Assembly: GCF_000003195.3 (NCBI RefSeq)
Contig: NC_012879.2
Coordinates: forward strand, 27,375,564 to 27,439,563
Direction of reading: 5' to 3'
From: Sorghum bicolor
Taxonomy: Eukaryota; Streptophyta; Magnoliopsida; Poales; Poaceae
Length of the DNA stretch: 64,000 nt
A model generated the notes under the pieces. It ran no database searches. It had not been told where the DNA came from and worked only from the letters and a program-made list of their open reading frames with translations. A program made the translations under genes and the position numbers. Below, piece after piece: positions 19,109 to 31,471 of this stretch. Position 1 is the stretch's first letter. Each line of letters starts with the position of its first letter.

Positions 19109-22100
19109 TGTAACAGAACCGTCCGATTTATAAGAATTCAAGTGAATTAGCCACCATGGAGGTAGTCAAGCCAATGGACTTGAACCCATATAAACCCGAT
19201 AGTCCAACGAAATCTCAATAGACCTCGATTCAACCAACATACAACCAAGATCGTACATGATCAAGCATCACCATCACAGATTACACACATTCATCACAGA
19301 ACATAGTTTTACATCACATCAGAGTTTATAGTGGTTATTACAAACCAAAGTAGTAGCGGAAACAAAGTAGTTTTAAAACAACACATACTCAGTTTATATT
19401 ACATGCCAGTTCCATGTCAACCCAACAAAAGCACAACTGAAGGTAGAGAAGGTGATCACGCCCATGATCTATTCATCATCCGCAGCCGGATGATAGCAGT
19501 TAGCGCAGTAGCCGTGATAAACGACATCATCTGCATCAAGGGTAAATAAAATCCTGAGTACGAGAATGTACTCAGCTAGACTTACCCGTCATAAACCAAA
19601 AATAAAGTGACACCAAGGAGTATGCAAGGCTGATATTTGTGGACTGGTTGACTCACCTTTTGCATAAAAAGCCTTTGTTGTAAGTAATCCCAATTATAAA
19701 ATTTCAGCAGCAGGTTCATTACTTAACAACTATCCACTAGATTAGCACCTGTTCTAAGCATACACTTGAATCTTTAAGCATCACAATAATAATCATATCC
19801 AGATTATCACATAGCTATATCATCATTCTCATCATAACCATTAAGTTTATTTAGTGAATTCTACGTTGCCGCTGCCCAAGTCAAGTTCTCACTATCCGGG
19901 AGAGACGGCGATTCGAATCGATTCCTATCCAGCTGGAGGGGTATTCCTAACACTCACCCAAGCATACTTCATGAGGGCAGCTCGGATCACCTTTAGCACA
20001 ACCCCGGACCAATTCGCGGGTCCGTACGGCGCCTCAACCCCAGGGACCGCAAATCTGCCAGGGTCAGGACTCTAACCTGACACCTCGGTCTTACACCATT
20101 GACTCCCCGCACATCCTTACTACCAACCGGGGTGCGCACTTGAACCGAACGGGGTATCTGGCCGGAGATGCACTCGTAGGCTTCGTGGTCGGAACGACTT
20201 ATCCGGCCAACTAAGTGATAGGTATGCGTTCAACATGACACGGGGACGTACAGCGATTCGGTCCTTAAACGACATAGACGAGGATAGATTCACACCCAAG
20301 ACCTCCATGCCTTGTTGCTGCACTATCGTCATCCCGCCCGGTCTCAAGTTCATTATTTACCACATGGTTATTTCCACGATAGCAAATATAGCCAACCGTG
20401 ATCAGCATCCACCTATCTCTCGCAGGTGACAGGAAATCACCCGACTTCTACCGGGCTAAGCATGGCTAAGCATTATTTCGATCCTAGACCTACTTAGGTG
20501 AAGTATGAGGTGGACAAGGTAGTCATTATGCAGCAAGGGTGTCATATCAAAGCCTAACACTTAATGCAACAATACATAAACATAGCCCATTAATTGCTAG
20601 ATATGATAACCAAAATAGTAGGAGGCTTATAATGCTCCGGGGCTTGCCTTCAACGTAAGTAGAGGGACGGTGGTCAGGGCACTCCGGCAAGTCCTCCTCC
20701 TCAGCGCCTTGAGGTAGCTCCCCTTGTTGACCTTCCGACTCCGGCAGCTCGAACTCCAAAACGGTCACGCCCTGGGGTACACCTATGTATGCATGACAAG
20801 GAGATAAATATAGGGAATGCATATATGATGCATGATGTCATGATGAAGAGCCAAAGGAGCATAGACGAGGTATAACATGAGCATAACTCTTAAGATCAAG
20901 TGAATCATGTAATAACAAGTAAGTGCATACTTCTTCTCTGGTAGAGAGGCTAACTAGACAAGTCAAACAATCCTAGCTCTCCTACTCAGTCACTGGTTTC
21001 ATAGACAAACCAACTTGTCACAAGTTTCAGCTATAACTTAAGCATCAGTTGGCCAAACTATGCAAGTACATACTCTCTGGAAAGCTTAGCAAATTGTCTA
21101 CAATTCACTGTTAGACATCCCAGAATGATTCCCAACCGAAATATGCTAAAACATACAAAGTTGGCTGGCTGTCCTGGAAAATCCAGAGAGCAAGCACTTT
21201 GCAGCAGCTACTTGTAACATTCATAACTTTTAAACTACTCAACCAAATGTCATGAAACTTGGACACGAAGTAGATAAGCAAGTTAGCTACAAGTTTGTTG
21301 TAGACAAGTTTCCTAGAAAACATCATCTTTAATTAGTTCTTAAGCAATTGCTATCAGCTACACAGGATTACTCTAGCAAAGGCATAAATAGCAAAAATAA
21401 TATTTTGCACATAACAAGAATACCTCATAGGGTCAATCCAAATGCACCAGTAGATAGAACATGTCTAAGAAACACTAGAAAACCTCATGGCAAGGTCTAA
21501 ACTCAATTCTATCATCACCTTTTCCATTTATTTAACTATTAAGGTGATTTAATGAACATGCATCCCAAGTGCTCCAAAAATTCTAAGAAAATTACAGCAA
21601 GCTACTTATGCTAACACAAGTTTACTGTAAACTTTTCATGGCACTTGCACATACAGCTTGTGAGATACAAAAACAACAAGCTAACAAAGGCATGCAAGGC
21701 ATCAATGTGAAACCTTATCAAAAAGTGTCAAACAACAGATTTCAGATTTTTTCTTGCTTTGTCTATACATGAGTACAACACTCAGCAAGTTTCACCACAA
21801 AAGGAGCTATAACTTATTTATTAAAAATACCACAAGAAACTCCGATTTGAACAAGAAATATTTATAACTTCACAATCAGGCATCCAAAAATCATGATAAA
21901 TTTATCAGATCCTATTCATATCATTAGTAACAACACCCTAAATTTGCATGACCAACAGAGCAACAGATCTCAAGATATAATTACCTCCTAATAATCCAAG
22001 ATTAATTTATATCTAATTATTTCCACAAGAACATGGCATGTTTCATATTTTTATTAAAAACTAGATGACTACCAGAGCTTAGCAAAATTGGAACCATGTC

Positions 22101-23613
22101 ATTTGGATCTATAAAACTCGAGATATGAATTTTTCCATAATCAACACAGGATCTACAAAACAGTGAACCAGGGATGTGAGAGGGAGAGACTGACACCCGG
22201 GACCCGCGCGTCAGAGAGACAGAGACTGGGGAGACGTTCATCGCCGGCGAAGCTCAACGACGGCGAGGTCTCGGTCGGATCCAAGGGCATCTACGTGTTC
22301 CTCTCATCAAGGCGACTCTGTTGACCTACTTTACCCGCGCTCTACTGGACCCTAGGGTGCTCGCCGTCGGGAATGGCGGAGCGGCGGTGCTACGCGGCGT
22401 TACGCTGGCGGATCTAGGCAATAGCGACGCGGTAGAGCTTCACGCCGAGCATCAGTGAGCCAAGGGGAAGCGATAGGAACAAGAATGAAGGAAAATGGTG
22501 GAGCAGAGAGGCCTGGCCACGTTGCCGGTGAGCTCGGGCGGAACTCCCGCGAAGGAGAACAGCTTGGAGCTCGGTATGCCGTCTCACCTGTGCTCGACAG
22601 TGGCTAAGGAGGTGACGCCGAGGTAGAGGACGTCGAGGCGGAGCTCTGGGCAGGCTGGCTTGGCCGGAGGCGTGGTGGAACGGCCGGAAAAGCTCGCCGA
22701 AACGCGGCGGAGCTCGCCGTGGACGAAGGCGGACGCAATGTGGCGCTCTGAGCGAGTGGAGGTCGCGTCGGAGGCGTCCACTCGGTGCATGGCGACTTGA
22801 GGACGCCATGGGAGCTGACAGGCGGGGCCGTCGACGGCGTACGGCCGACACCTAGCCGGACACGTGGCGGCGGACGGCGTCTGTCCAAAACTGAATCGCT
22901 GATTCACTCACCGGCGTCAGGGACTGAAACCCGAAGTTCAATGACGTTTTACTCTCAGCTCAGCCGATGGTTTTGGCTCGAATTTGATCCATTGGACACA
23001 GCTACATGAGTTCTACAAGTTTGCTTACAATATCAAAGCCTAACTCGGACTGGATTTCAATCTACAAGGCTCCCAACAACCCTACCTCGAAACTGTGTCA
23101 TTCAAGACTTAGCCAAATTCGGAAGTGTGAAATCAGCCCTAATTTTTGGCTTGTGGGCAGAATTTGAATGGGTTCCATGCATTTTCATGGAAAGTCATCA
23201 ACATAACTTTTGTAGCTTACGAAATTTACTACAACTTTGGTTCAGGTGTCATTTACATGCAAGGTCTCTAACACCAATTTCATAAAACATCTTTGAAAAG
23301 AGGTCGAGGGGGTCAATTAGGTCAATCTAGGGTTAACCATGACTTAGGGGCATTTTTGGCCAAAACCTTCAACATGAACGTTGTTCCAAATGATGTTCTA
23401 AACATGATTAAAGTATTTTGGAAGACAATGTACACTTGTAAGCATTAGTCACCCACTACAATCAACCATAGCAAGTCTTATAGCAATTTAAGCACATAGT
23501 ATATGTAGCAAATGGCATGTGATCATGGTATGATGCTCATGAGTGATCATGATGATGCTTATGTTGATGCAATGCTCATGGTTAACATGCAAGCTAACAC
23601 TAGGAGTGTTACA
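19109..23613 (-). repeat. Solo LTR of a Tekay/Del-like chromovirus (4505 bp)
   Basis: Plus-strand ends TGTAACAG...GTGTTACA, flanked by GATTT at 19104-19108 and 23614-23618. It is homologous in reverse orientation to the 4.6-kb LTR of Z (43143-47727) and contains no internal domain or PBS, so it is the product of LTR-LTR recombination. Landmarks: a small conserved ORF (20547-20822), a GC-rich block (about 22200-22900, near the U3 start) and AT-rich sequence between. No other gene is supported in this stretch. Confidence 0.93.
20547..20822 (-). CDS. Small conserved ORF inside the Tekay-like solo LTR
   Basis: A 91-codon frame whose central part (VLEFELPESEGQ, then EEEDLPECPDHRPS and VEGKPRSI) aligns with a frame in the same place of Z's LTR (46033-46275: SFELQANPEGQEG, EEEVECPSHEPAS, VKGKPRSI). 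Indels between the two keep the frame. The core is acidic and ends in the basic GKPRSI; a hydrophobic stretch follows in this copy (LLLFWLSYLAINGLCLCIVA). No known domain recognised. It could be a real LTR-encoded peptide, a coding exon spliced to something downstream, or a captured fragment. Confidence 0.45.
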   Translation of the reverse strand: MHSLYLSPCHAYIGVPQGVTVLEFELPESEGQQGELPQGAEEEDLPECPDHRPSTYVEGKPRSIISLLLFWLSYLAINGLCLCIVALSVRL

Positions 23614-23618
23614 GATTT
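23614..23618. repeat. Target-site duplication GATTT of the solo LTR (right copy)
   Basis: GATTT at 19104-19108 and 23614-23618. The unoccupied site is visible in the left X LTR near 7560, where GCCGATTTGACC has a single GATTT. Confidence 0.95.
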
Positions 23619-23863
23619 GACCTTACTATCGGCAAAGGTGATAGCTCGAATACTTTGGTCCCGACAACAGCGATGCGCCCGGATGCCACGGCCAAGAGGT
23701 ATTCACGCGGAACTCGAGAATACTTCGAGCTTAAGTCGACGAACTCCTAAGAACTCGTAATAAAAGGTAAATATGATGAAGTCGTCGAAGAAGTAGATGC
23801 TGGAATATGAGTAAAAACTTGTGTTTGATTGATTGATTCTTCATTACAAGGCCCCAGGGTCTA

Positions 23864-23871
23864 CATTTATA
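23864..23871 (-). promoter_or_regulatory. LTR TATA box of element X (5' LTR)
   Basis: TATAAATG on the minus strand in GGGTATAAATGTAGACC. The same position in the 3' LTR (about 7813-7820) reads TAAAAATG, so only this LTR keeps the box. Confidence 0.6.
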
Positions 23872-24252
23872 CCCTGCTCAAAGAGCCACAATCAGACACG
23901 ACTAGGACTCGAATTCCAAATTAAACAGAATCCGAATACAAAACGACTTAAATAACTAAGGAAAACACAAAACGATCCTCCTATGACAAACTGGGACACC
24001 ATCATAGACCATTCGGCAACATTCAGGTTCTCCTTCCGAATCATCGGCAGACTCCTCATCGTAGCCATCAGCAAAGGCTAATACTGACCATCGGCATGAA
24101 CACGTCACCACCCATGGACTTAGTCACATTCAACTGTCCCTCCATCGCAACCACCCTCATCGGCAACTCGCCTTCAGACCAGTTACTGTTGCCCTATCTT
24201 TCCGATCTACACTCTACCGATCCGGGGTACGTGTCCAAAAACGGTGTCAACA

Positions 24253-25912
24253 TCATCAATGATCTCAAGGGCCTTGGTGAGAAAGTGAAGGATGAGGACT
24301 TCATCCACAAGTTCTTGATGTGCTTGCCCAAGAGGTTCAAGACATTGAGAACAATCATCTTTAGAGTTGGATTGACGGTTGTATCTCCCAATGAGGTACT
24401 TGGAGATGTCATGACCGAAGATCAATACAATGACAATGATGATGATGAGGTCATGAAGAAGGATAAGGACGACAAGAAGAAGAAGAGTGTAGCATTCAAA
24501 GCTAGCTCTTCATCCAAGAGCAAGAACAAGGGAAAGGCCAAGAAGGAAGAATCAAGTGATGAGGAGTGCTCCAATGATGATAGTGATGACGAAGCACTAG
24601 CACTCTTTATCCGCAATTTTGGCAAGATGATGAAGAAGAAGGGCTACCATACAAGAAAGAGAAGGGACTACTCCAAGAACAAGGAATATGTGAGGCTATG
24701 CTACAAGTGCAAGAGCCCGGATCATATTGTGGTGGATTGTCCATACAATAGTGATCATGATGAGCATGAGAGGAAGAACAAGAAGGAGAAGAAAGAAAAG
24801 AAGGACATGAAGATGGTCTTCAAGAAGAAGAAGAAGTGTGGATCCTATGTTGTTACATGGGATAGTGATGCCTCTTTGGATGATGATTCAAGTGATGATG
24901 ACAAGTCATCCAAGAAGAAGGCACTTGCAAGCATTGCTATCAACAAGCCATCACTCTTCGACACTCCTTCATGCTTCATGGGCAAGGGCCACATGGTACA
25001 ATATGATGAGAGTGAAAGTGAAAGTGAACATGAACATGATAGTGATAGTGATGATGAAAATGAATTCACTAATGAACAACTCATGGACATGCTAGAACAA
25101 GCCGATTCACTTATTGACTCTAAAAACAAGAAGTGCAAAGAATTGGCTAAGAAGTTAAAAGCTCTTGAGCAATCCTTTGATGAGCTCAATGCTAATCATG
25201 AGAGGCTAGTGGAAGCCCATGAGAAGCTTGGCAAAGCTCACACCAAGCTTGAAAAAGCTCACTCCTTGTTATTAGAAGAGAACAAGGAAAACGTTGTTGT
25301 ATCATGTGATGTGGGCACAACATGTGTCTTAATTAAGGAATCACCCAACCCACCTATTGTTGTTGCCACTAACTCTTCTTGTAGGTCTTTATCCACCACC
25401 ACCAACTCTACCTCTACTTCTAGTGTTGGTATCACTTGTGATGCTTCACTAAAGGTTGAGAATGAGACTCTCAAGAGATAGGTGGATGAGCTCACTCATG
25501 CCCTAGGCAAGGCCTATGGTGGTGAGGCCCGCTTGCTAAAGTGCTTGGGTAGCCAAAGGTTTTCTCTCAACAAAGAGGGATTAGGCTATACCCCCAAGAA
25601 AGGCAAGGCGGCCTTTGCAACTCACAAGCCTAGCTATGTAAAGAGCATGGTCGGTTTTGCAACAAATGCAAGCAAGTTGTGCACCTAGAGCTTAATTGCA
25701 ACAAAATGTACAAAAACAAGAAAATTGCTAATGTATTGTACATTCCTTTTGATTCTTGTTATGTGCTTACTAAGGGTGAGAAGGGTGTGCATGCTAAGTT
25801 TGTTGGTACACCAATTGTGGGTCCAAAGAATAAGGCCATATGGGTACCAAAGAGCTCCAAGGAACCAAACAAGTATTGGTACCTAAGAAACATTGATTTG
25901 TTTTGTAGGTAA
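24253..25912 (+). pseudogene. gag: copia gag, C-terminal part
   Basis: Continues the gag interrupted by X (INDLKGLGEKV; FLMCLPKRFKTL). Then come a Lys/Ser-rich tract, zinc knuckle 1 CYKCKSPDHIVVDC (C-x2-C-x4-H-x4-C), repeated Ser-Asp acidic runs, a coiled coil (EQSFDELNANHERLVEAHEK) and zinc knuckle 2 CNKCKQVVHLELNC near 25660. Breaks: TAG at about 25479; frameshift before knuckle 2; another near 25909 at the join to protease. The double knuckle and long acidic/coiled-coil insertion are usual for SIRE/Maximus Gag. Gag packages element RNA in the particle. Confidence 0.87.
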
Positions 25913-26362
25913 ACTATAAAGCCAGAGGAAGGCATTGGGTGCTTGATAGTGGGTGCACACAACACATGACTGGTGATTCAAGAATGTTCAATTCAATCAA
26001 TCCAAATGATGACAATGGTGTTGATAGTATCACGTTTGGTGACAATGGCAAAGGCAAGGTCAAAGGGCTTGGTAAAATTGCTATATCCAATGACTTGAGC
26101 ATTTCCAACGTGCTACTAGTAGAGATCTTGAACATCAATTTTCTATCCGTAGCTCAAATTTGTGATATTGGTTTCAAATGCACATTTGGAGTTGATGACG
26201 TAGAGATCATAAGTGTAGATGGCTCAAACTTGATATTGAAAGGCTTTAGATATGAGAATCTATACTTGGTTGATTTCAATGCTAGTGAAGCTCAATTATC
26301 AACATGCTTGCTCGCTAAATCTAGCATGGGTTGGTTATGGCATAGAATGCTTGGTCATGTTG
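25909..26362 (+). pseudogene. pr: copia protease and start of integrase (truncated by C)
   Basis: Frame VNYKARGRHWVLDSGCTQHMTGD contains the copia protease active site DSG. The fold continues through LLVEILNINFLSVAQIC and ENLYLVDF. The GAG-pre-integrase motif begins (WLWHRMLGHV; the usual form is WHRRLGH) and is cut at 26362 by the LTR of element C. The protease part itself has no visible stop. The remaining integrase, RT and RNase H should resume to the right of the window. Confidence 0.86.
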
Positions 26363-27434
26363 TGTCGAGGGTGTCAAATAAGGGGTACCTCAACCAATGC
26401 TCATAACGAAAGGACCCGTACACAAATCGAGGCCCCTGACTCGACGCCCCCGCCCACACGCGCGACTACCAAAGCACGAAGCCAACCATAGCCTCTAACA
26501 TGGAAAAGGGGTCGTGCGAATCGACAGAGGCTCGAATGGACAGTGACCGTCGAATACGAAAGTGGCTCGTATGAATCGACAGGCCTCGAGCGCAAGGACG
26601 GCGTCCGCCGCCTGTCGCGGGTACGGGAACTAGGGCATTTAATGTGCCTACCGTGTTCTCACCTAACCTAACAGTCATAGGAATCGTGATAGGAAGTGAG
26701 CACCCATCCAATCCCCCTTTTCGTAGCTTTATCCCTTCAGATGAGCTAGAGTACGGCCAAGCATAGTGAGACAGTCGTGACGTCGCATCACGACCCCCCT
26801 CGAGGCGTCCAAAGTCGTTGCATCGATTAGTAAGGCCATGCGCGGTACCGGACCCTCGAGCGAATACGTTCCTTCCCAGAGAAGAGTCAGGCGGTGAAAG
26901 ACAACACCTCAACCACTCTGGACGTGACTACTGCCATGACGTACAGGCGTGCCCACGGTTAAGCCAATCCAAGGCGACGCACAGGAGCCGAATTCAGAAG
27001 CATGCGCAATCATCACCAAAGTACTAAGTAACAAGGCAGCTCGAGGCCACGCCAGTACGGAGGCCTCGAGTAGGTCAGCGCACCACGCCCCTATCGACCC
27101 CTATTTTATTACCTACGACATGTAACCTAGACCTCCCCTTGGAACTATAAAAGGGGAGGCTGAGAAAGGAATACGTAGGACAGTACACGTAGAATAACAA
27201 CCATACACCGCTTCCATCTAGGACTTAGAATCTTCAGCGACACAGGCTTGTATTCACCTCTGTACAAGCACTTAGGTGCAACATAATAGAAAACATCCCC
27301 CCCGCTGGACGTAGGGCCTTCTCCTACCCGAACCAAGATAAATCTCTGTGTCTTCCTTGCATCACCATCTGGGAGAGGGAACACGCATACAAGTTTACTC
27401 GTTGGTGTGACCCCTCGGGGGTAAAACACCGACA
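26363..27434 (+). repeat. 5' LTR of copy C (1072 bp)
   Basis: TGTCGAGGGTGTC...CACCGACA, the reverse-complement match of the A and B LTRs. The 5 bases before it, TGTTG (26358-26362), are the expected target duplication in copia; the partner is outside the window. TATA box at 27146-27153. Confidence 0.9.
27146..27153 (+). promoter_or_regulatory. LTR TATA box, copy C
   Basis: TATAAAAG in GGAACTATAAAAGGGGAGG, about 290 bp before the LTR end, matching the family position in A and B. Confidence 0.7.
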
Positions 27435-27436
27435 GT

Positions 27437-27454
27437 TGGCACACCACGTAGGGG
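27437..27454 (+). other. Primer-binding site of copy C
   Basis: TGGCACACCACGTAGGGG begins two bases inside the LTR end. It differs from A/B (TGGCGCGCCAGGTAGGGG) at three positions, two of them G-to-A changes at CG dinucleotides. Confidence 0.7.
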
Positions 27455-27492
27455 TCCTACGTGTTTTTTACCAGCCACCCATCTCCTCCCAG

Positions 27493-30400
27493 ATGGCCAC
27501 TCTCGTTTAGCCGATCCCATGCTCCACGGTGATTTGGTTCGGGAGCCTCGAGTTCATGTCCACCGGTACCGGCTACGACATGATCCTGCTCTCGGTCAAA
27601 GGACCGGGAGGAACTCGCGTTGCACTAGCACAATCAAAGGCCCCGAGACGGCCTCGCCACCACGCCTCCCCACCCAAGAAGAGGCATGGACAGCACCGCC
27701 ACCACCCCTCTGCTACGTCGCGGTCATCAACCCGCACCAAGCAAGCGGTGGCGCAGCAGCCGGCAGCCCCGCGCGCCGAGGCTACGAATAGGATGGCCCG
27801 GTGTTGAGACGGCCCCGCAACGACATTGGGAGATAACGCAACTCGCGTGCTCTCGCCTTCGACGACGCTGCTACCGCATGGGTTGTTCGCCTCTAGGGGA
27901 ACACACTTGTTCGGTCTGGACAATGCCGCAGCGTCGCTAGCAAGGACAATATGCCCAGACGCCCAGACGTATGTGGAAAGACCAATAGTCCACCCGAGCG
28001 ACGCCGAGGCACAACAGCAAGTAGCTGAACTGCCTGATTTTTCCCGCGTGTGGAGCCTCCGACGTCTAGGACCCGGGCGATATACCATCACCTCGCTCAG
28101 ACAGCGAATGGTGGAGGAGGGGCGTGGGTGTTTCTATGCCACAGAACCCGACCCCGACTCCGAATCCAATAGCTACGACCCTACGAGGGAGTGCTACAAC
28201 ATCGATAGAAGTGGCGACCACCGATGAAACGCAAGATGCTGTTGCCGATGGCCGAGCCCCCGTAGCGAGAGAAGATCCCAGGACAACTGGGAACGACGGG
28301 TGGGTCGACCCTCCAGCGCAGGACGACAAAGCTGCACAGCTCGCACAATTACGGGAACTCAAAGTCAAGCTCGACGAGGACCGCGAACGTCTCCCTCAGC
28401 TCGAGCAGGCCCTCGAGCGAGACCAACCGCATCCGCACGCCGAAGGTGCACGCGGTCATGTTCGAGAGGTGTACCGTCAAATCATCGGGGACGAAGAGCT
28501 AGAGCTAGCTCTCAGCCGCTTCCCATGAGCGGGCCAGAATGTCATGGCAGCAACCATGCTATTGCATAACATGCCTGAACCTTCTAACTCCCAGGCACGG
28601 CACATTCGAGACGAGGTGCAGACTCTGCTCCAAGTGGCGGCGGGCCAACAAGCCGAAAGCTCGGCCTCTCAGCGTCGAGGGGCAGCCACGGATAAACATG
28701 TCGAGCCAGCCCGAGACGAGAGGGAGGTGTCGGTCCATCAAGGACCACCCCCTCGAAGAAGAAAAGCCGTGCCCGCCCAAGAGCGCCTCGTCGATAATCA
28801 ATGGCGACACGACGGTCGACATGACATCAATGAGTATCACCGCCGCCGGCATGGGGATGCAGAGGAGCGTGGCTACAGACGAGACGACAGTGACGAGGAC
28901 CGAATGGCTCCAAAACCGCCGAGCCCTCAAGTCTTTAGCAGAGCAATGCGCAGCACGCCATTGCCAAACCCGTTTCGACCTCCGACCAGCATTGCTAAAT
29001 ATAACGGCGAAACAAAGCCAGAGCTGTGGCTGGCGGACTTCCGGCTGGCCTGCCAGTTGGGAGGTGCTCGAGGAGACGATCGAGCCATCATCCACCAATT
29101 ACCGCTCTTTCTCTCCGATACCGCTCGCAGATGGCTCGAGGAGCTCCCAGCCAACTAGATCCATGACTGGACCGATTTGGTCCGAGTATTCAAAGGCAAC
29201 TTTAAAGGGACCTACATACGACCCAGCAATTCATGGGACCTCAGCAAGTGCAAGCAAAAACCAAGAGAAACTCTCCGAGAGTACGCTCAACGCTTCTCAA
29301 AGCAGCGCACCGAGCTTCCGCACATCCCCGACCACGATGTCATTCTGGCCTTTGTCTCAGGCACCGCCTGCAAAGACCTAGTGCGGGAGCTGGGTCGAAA
29401 CCGCCCTCAGACCTTCGACGAGCTGATGGACATGGTGGCGAACTACGCTACAGGTGAGCAGGCAGTCGGCGCTTTCTTCAGCCATGAAGGAAGCAAAGAG
29501 AAGGTGCCAGCGGACGACGACGAGGGCCCTAGCCGAGGGCCTAAAAGGAGTAAGAAGAAGAAACAAAGTGCGACCGTTCAAGCGCGAGGCCCTCGACGAT
29601 GATTTCGTCGCCGCCGCAGGACGCAAAAGCCTCGAGGACCCCTAGAGGGGACCATCTTCGACAAGATGCTAAAAGAGCCCTGCCCCTATCACAAGGGAGG
29701 AGCAAATCACAAGCTCGAAGACTGCAGCATGCTGAAAAAAATACTTCGACAGCCTGGGGCTGAAGAAAGACGACCAAAGGAAAGATAAGATCGACAACAA
29801 AGAGGGAAACAAAGAAGACGAGGGCTTCCCTTCCGTCCACGACTGCTATATGATCTACGGTGGACCCTCGACGCAGCTCACCGTGAGGCAGCACAAGAGG
29901 GAGCATCGCGAGGTATTGCAGAAAGGATGGCGATGCCCTAGTACCACAACTAGTCGAGCACCCCCATCACCTTCAACCGCAACGACCATCCCGACAGGGT
30001 GGTCGCTCCCGACGTCTACCCACTTGTCGTCGATCCCATCATCGTCAACGCCAGACTCTCAAAGGTACTGATGGATGGCAGCAGCAGCTTGAACATCATA
30101 TATGTCAAGACCCTTGACCTCCTCGGTATCGAAAGGGCACAGCTCCAACCAAGCGCGGGCATCTTTCATGGCGTCATGCCAGGAAAGAAGGCACTGCCAG
30201 TAGGTCGAATCGACCTGCCGGTCTGTTTTTGCACAACGGCCAACTTCAGGAACGAATCTCTCACCTTTGAAGTGGTGGAATTTCACAGCATGTACCACGC
30301 CATCATCGGACGACCGGGCTATGCCAAATTTATGGTTGTCCCCAATTACACCTACCTGAAGCTAAAGATGCCTGGGCCCAAGGGGGTCATCACCGTCAGC

Positions 30401-30634
30401 TCCTCCTACGAGCACGCGTACGAGTGCGACATCGAGTGCGTCGAGTATAGAGAAGCCATCGAGAGATCTACTGAACTCACCTCGAGGCTCGAGGCCCTGG
30501 CCGCTGAAGCTCCAGAGCCCAAACGTCATGCAGTTAGCTTCGAACCAGCGGAAGGCATGAAGATGATCCCGCTCAACCCCAACGGCTCCGACGACAAGGC
30601 ATTGATGATCAGCGCCAACCTCGACCCCAAATAG
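27493..30634 (+). pseudogene. gag-pr: gag-protease of copy C
   Basis: ATG at 27493 (MATLV). Gag regions align with A and B: STVIWFGSLEFMSTG, LRRLGPGRYTITSLRQR, a charged helix (about 28340-28420), the capsid core (TSIAKYNGETKPELWLADF; PHIPDHDVILAFVSG). Protease lies at about 30000-30300 (active site MDGSSSLNII; copy B has MDGG). Many breaks: TAG at codon 6, a stop after NRMARC, TAG in PAN-IHDW (CAG in A and B), and frameshifts around 28220, 28525 and 29600-29990. The frame closes at TAG 30632-30634 after LDPK, the same place as in copy B. Confidence 0.87.
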
Positions 30635-31471
30635 GAAGTCGTTCTCGTCGACTTTCTCCGTGCAAACGCCGACATGTTTGCGTGGAGTCCTTCGGACATG
30701 CTTGGCATACCGAGGGAAGTCGCCGAGCACTCCTTGGAAATTCGAGCCGGCTCCAAGCCAATGAAGCAATGATTGCGTCACTTCGACGAGGAGAAACGCA
30801 AGATCACTAGTGAGGAGATCCACCAGCTTTTGACGGCCGGATTCATCAAGGAGGTTCATCATCCTGAGTAGTTAGCAAATCCTGTATTAGTTAAGAAAAA
30901 GAATGGGAAAATGAGGATGTGTGTCGATTACACGAGTTTGAATAAAGCATATCCAAAAGTTCCCTATCCTTTACCACGCATCGACCAAATTGTTGATTCT
31001 ACCGTGGGATGTGAAATCCTCTCGTTCCTTGATGCATATTCTGGTTACCATCAAATAAAAATGAAAGAGTCCGACCAGCTCGCGACATCTTTCATCACGC
31101 CTTTTGGGATGTATTGTTACGTGACCATGCCCTTCGAGCTGCGGAACGCTGGGGCAACATATCAGCGATGCATGCTCCACGTGTTCGACGAACGCATAGG
31201 ATCGACAGTTGAGGCATACGTCGATGACATTGTCGTCAAATCGAAAAAGCAAGATGACCTAATTCAGGACCTCGAGATCGCCTTTGGCTGTTTACATGCA
31301 AATAGGATCAAGCTTAACCGTGAGAAGTGCGTCTTCGGCGTACCTCGAGGCATGCTCCTAAGATACATAGTCTCTCAACGTGGCATCGAGGCTAATCCCG
31401 AGAAGGTCTCGGCCGTTGCAAGGATAGGGCCAATTCAAGATATCAAGGGTGTGCAAAAAGTCACGGGTTGC
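30635..31471 (+). pseudogene. pol: Reverse transcriptase of copy C (5' part)
   Basis: Continues in the same frame directly after the UAG at 30632. Motifs: FLRANADMFAWSPSDM, KKNGKMRMCVDYTSLNKA, LDAYSGYHQIKM and the catalytic YVDDIVVKSK. Stops: TGA (expected R) near 30770 and TAG (expected W) near 30870, both C-to-T type. The sequence ends at VQKVTGC, where the Athila-like LTR begins at 31472; in copy B the protein continues LAALSRF. Confidence 0.87.

Larger units (their letters stand above)
7498..24252 (-). mobile_element. Tat-lineage Ty3/gypsy element X, nearly complete
   Basis: LTRs at 7498-8173 (3') and 19033-24252 (5', containing the 4.5-kb solo LTR), matching TCATC target duplication, PBS at 19008-19025, gag, protease, RT, two RNase H regions and integrase on the minus strand, plus a spliced gene on the plus strand at 8722-11975. 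The extra RNase H and the antisense gene near the 3' LTR are Tat-lineage hallmarks. The word GCCGAT/ATCGGC is strikingly enriched throughout. All main ORFs carry stops, so X is not autonomous today. Confidence 0.92.
19033..24252 (-). repeat. 5' LTR of element X, split by a solo LTR
   Basis: LTR sequence is present at 19033-19108 and resumes at 23614, continuing to GTCAACA at 24252. Removing 19109-23613 and one GATTT copy restores an LTR collinear with 7498-8173. It retains the family TATA box at 23864-23871. Confidence 0.92.
5068..26362 (+). mobile_element. SIRE/Maximus-like Ty1/copia element, interrupted by X
   Basis: The 5' LTR is 5068-7015, the primer-binding site is at 7018, gag starts at 7076. 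Element X splits gag at 7497/24253 and element C cuts the sequence at 26362, so the rest of pol and the 3' LTR lie beyond the window. The long gag with poly-Ser/Lys and Ser-Asp tracts, two zinc knuckles, and protease before integrase place it in the SIRE/Maximus branch of copia (family knowledge). Gag has several stops and frameshifts, so the copy is dead. Confidence 0.85.
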
